Assembly: GCA_019637355.1 (NCBI GenBank)
Contig: JAHBVT010000001.1
Location: 1,705,192-1,769,191, forward strand
From: Gemmatimonadaceae bacterium
Lineage (GTDB): Bacteria; Gemmatimonadota; Gemmatimonadetes; Gemmatimonadales; Gemmatimonadaceae
Direction of reading: 5' to 3'
Length of the DNA stretch: 64,000 nt
Part shown: piece after piece, positions 63,900 through 64,000 of the stretch
Numbering within the stretch: the stretch's first letter is position 1
Layout: every line of letters begins with the position of its first letter
Made by a program: the position numbers and the translations under genes
Notes under the pieces: model-generated
The model's input: the letters and a program-made list of their open reading frames with translations, nothing else
Databases searched by the model: none
Told to the model about the DNA's origin: nothing

Positions 63900-64000
63900 A
63901 TGCTCAAGGTCAAGGACCTGATGACGCGCGACGTACTCACCCTCGCGCCGAACACGTCGATCCGCGAAGCGGCGGAGCAGCTCGCCACCGAGCACGTCAG
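63900..64000 (+). CDS. CBS-domain protein (5' end only)
   Basis: Partial: only the first 33 codons are in the window. AGGAGG 5 bp before ATG 63900. The sequence V-K-D-L-M-T-R-D-V-L-T-L-A-P-N-T-S-I-R-E-A-A-E-Q-L follows the start of a CBS domain, an adenosine-nucleotide-binding regulatory module. Divergent from tsdA over a 194-bp region with an A/T-rich core around 63755-63775. Whether it is a pure CBS-pair protein or a longer fusion cannot be seen. Confidence 0.88.
   Translation, partial: MLKVKDLMTRDVLTLAPNTSIREAAEQLATEHV

Overview
High-GC chromosomal segment with densely packed genes, many overlapping by 1-4 bp (ATGA, GTGA and TGATG junctions). The gene families suggest a member of the Gemmatimonadota. 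The pointers are several 6-bladed beta-propeller (lipo)proteins, a Ser/Thr kinase fused to a TolB-like domain and TPRs, secreted peptidases with TolB-type propellers, DUF4097 proteins and a large collagen-like protein. This placement is inferred from gene content; no rRNA or other marker gene is present.

Layout. 0-4.2 kb: an accessory-looking patch. It holds a DsbA-like gene cut by the left edge, a small six-cysteine secreted peptide, a beta-propeller protein, and a second propeller gene split by a decayed IS3-family element. 4.3-9.8 kb: housekeeping genes, the tilS-hpt-ftsH operon and then lemA with an htpX-like M48 protease. 9.8-10.4 kb is gene-less. 10.4-18 kb: a TPR lipoprotein and a tightly coupled minus-strand operon (TMTC-like multi-TM/TPR protein, small protein, GMC oxidoreductase, NAD-dependent epimerase, methyltransferase, GT2) that probably builds or attaches a surface glycan or lipid. 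18.2-24.5 kb: a three-gene operon of an outer-membrane barrel protein, a lipoprotein and a collagen-like protein of about 1600 residues with about 415 uninterrupted Gly-X-Y triplets. 24.9-27.7 kb: pntAA-pntAB-pntB transhydrogenase.

27.7-41 kb: a carotenoid/hopanoid-type glycosyltransferase, a DUF4097 protein, oligopeptidase B, a leishmanolysin-like lipoprotein, a DUF4442 thioesterase, a nitronate-monooxygenase-like enzyme, a metallopeptidase-propeller-barrel fusion, and three lipoproteins including LpoB. 41.5-50.3 kb: a penicillin acylase, then a coupled operon of small membrane protein, methyltransferase, alkaline-phosphatase-superfamily membrane protein, N-formylglutamate amidohydrolase and AbgT transporter. 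50.4-55.3 kb: a secreted CHAT protease divergent from an operon of two paralogous cysteine peptides, a propeller protein and an ABC transporter. 55.4-59.4 kb: Ser/Thr kinase, YdjM-type membrane hydrolase and a secreted protein. 59.4-63.7 kb: a sulfur-oxidation operon (tsdA, soxC, soxD-like cytochrome, two YeeE/YedE halves, arsR) divergent from a CBS-domain gene cut by the right edge.

The most interesting signals are: (1) the word CATG is almost absent except in the first 3 kb; (2) two loci couple small secreted cysteine peptides to a 6-bladed propeller, one with a DsbA-like enzyme and one with an ABC exporter and a neighbouring CHAT protease; (3) the collagen-like protein sits beside a possible glycosylation operon.
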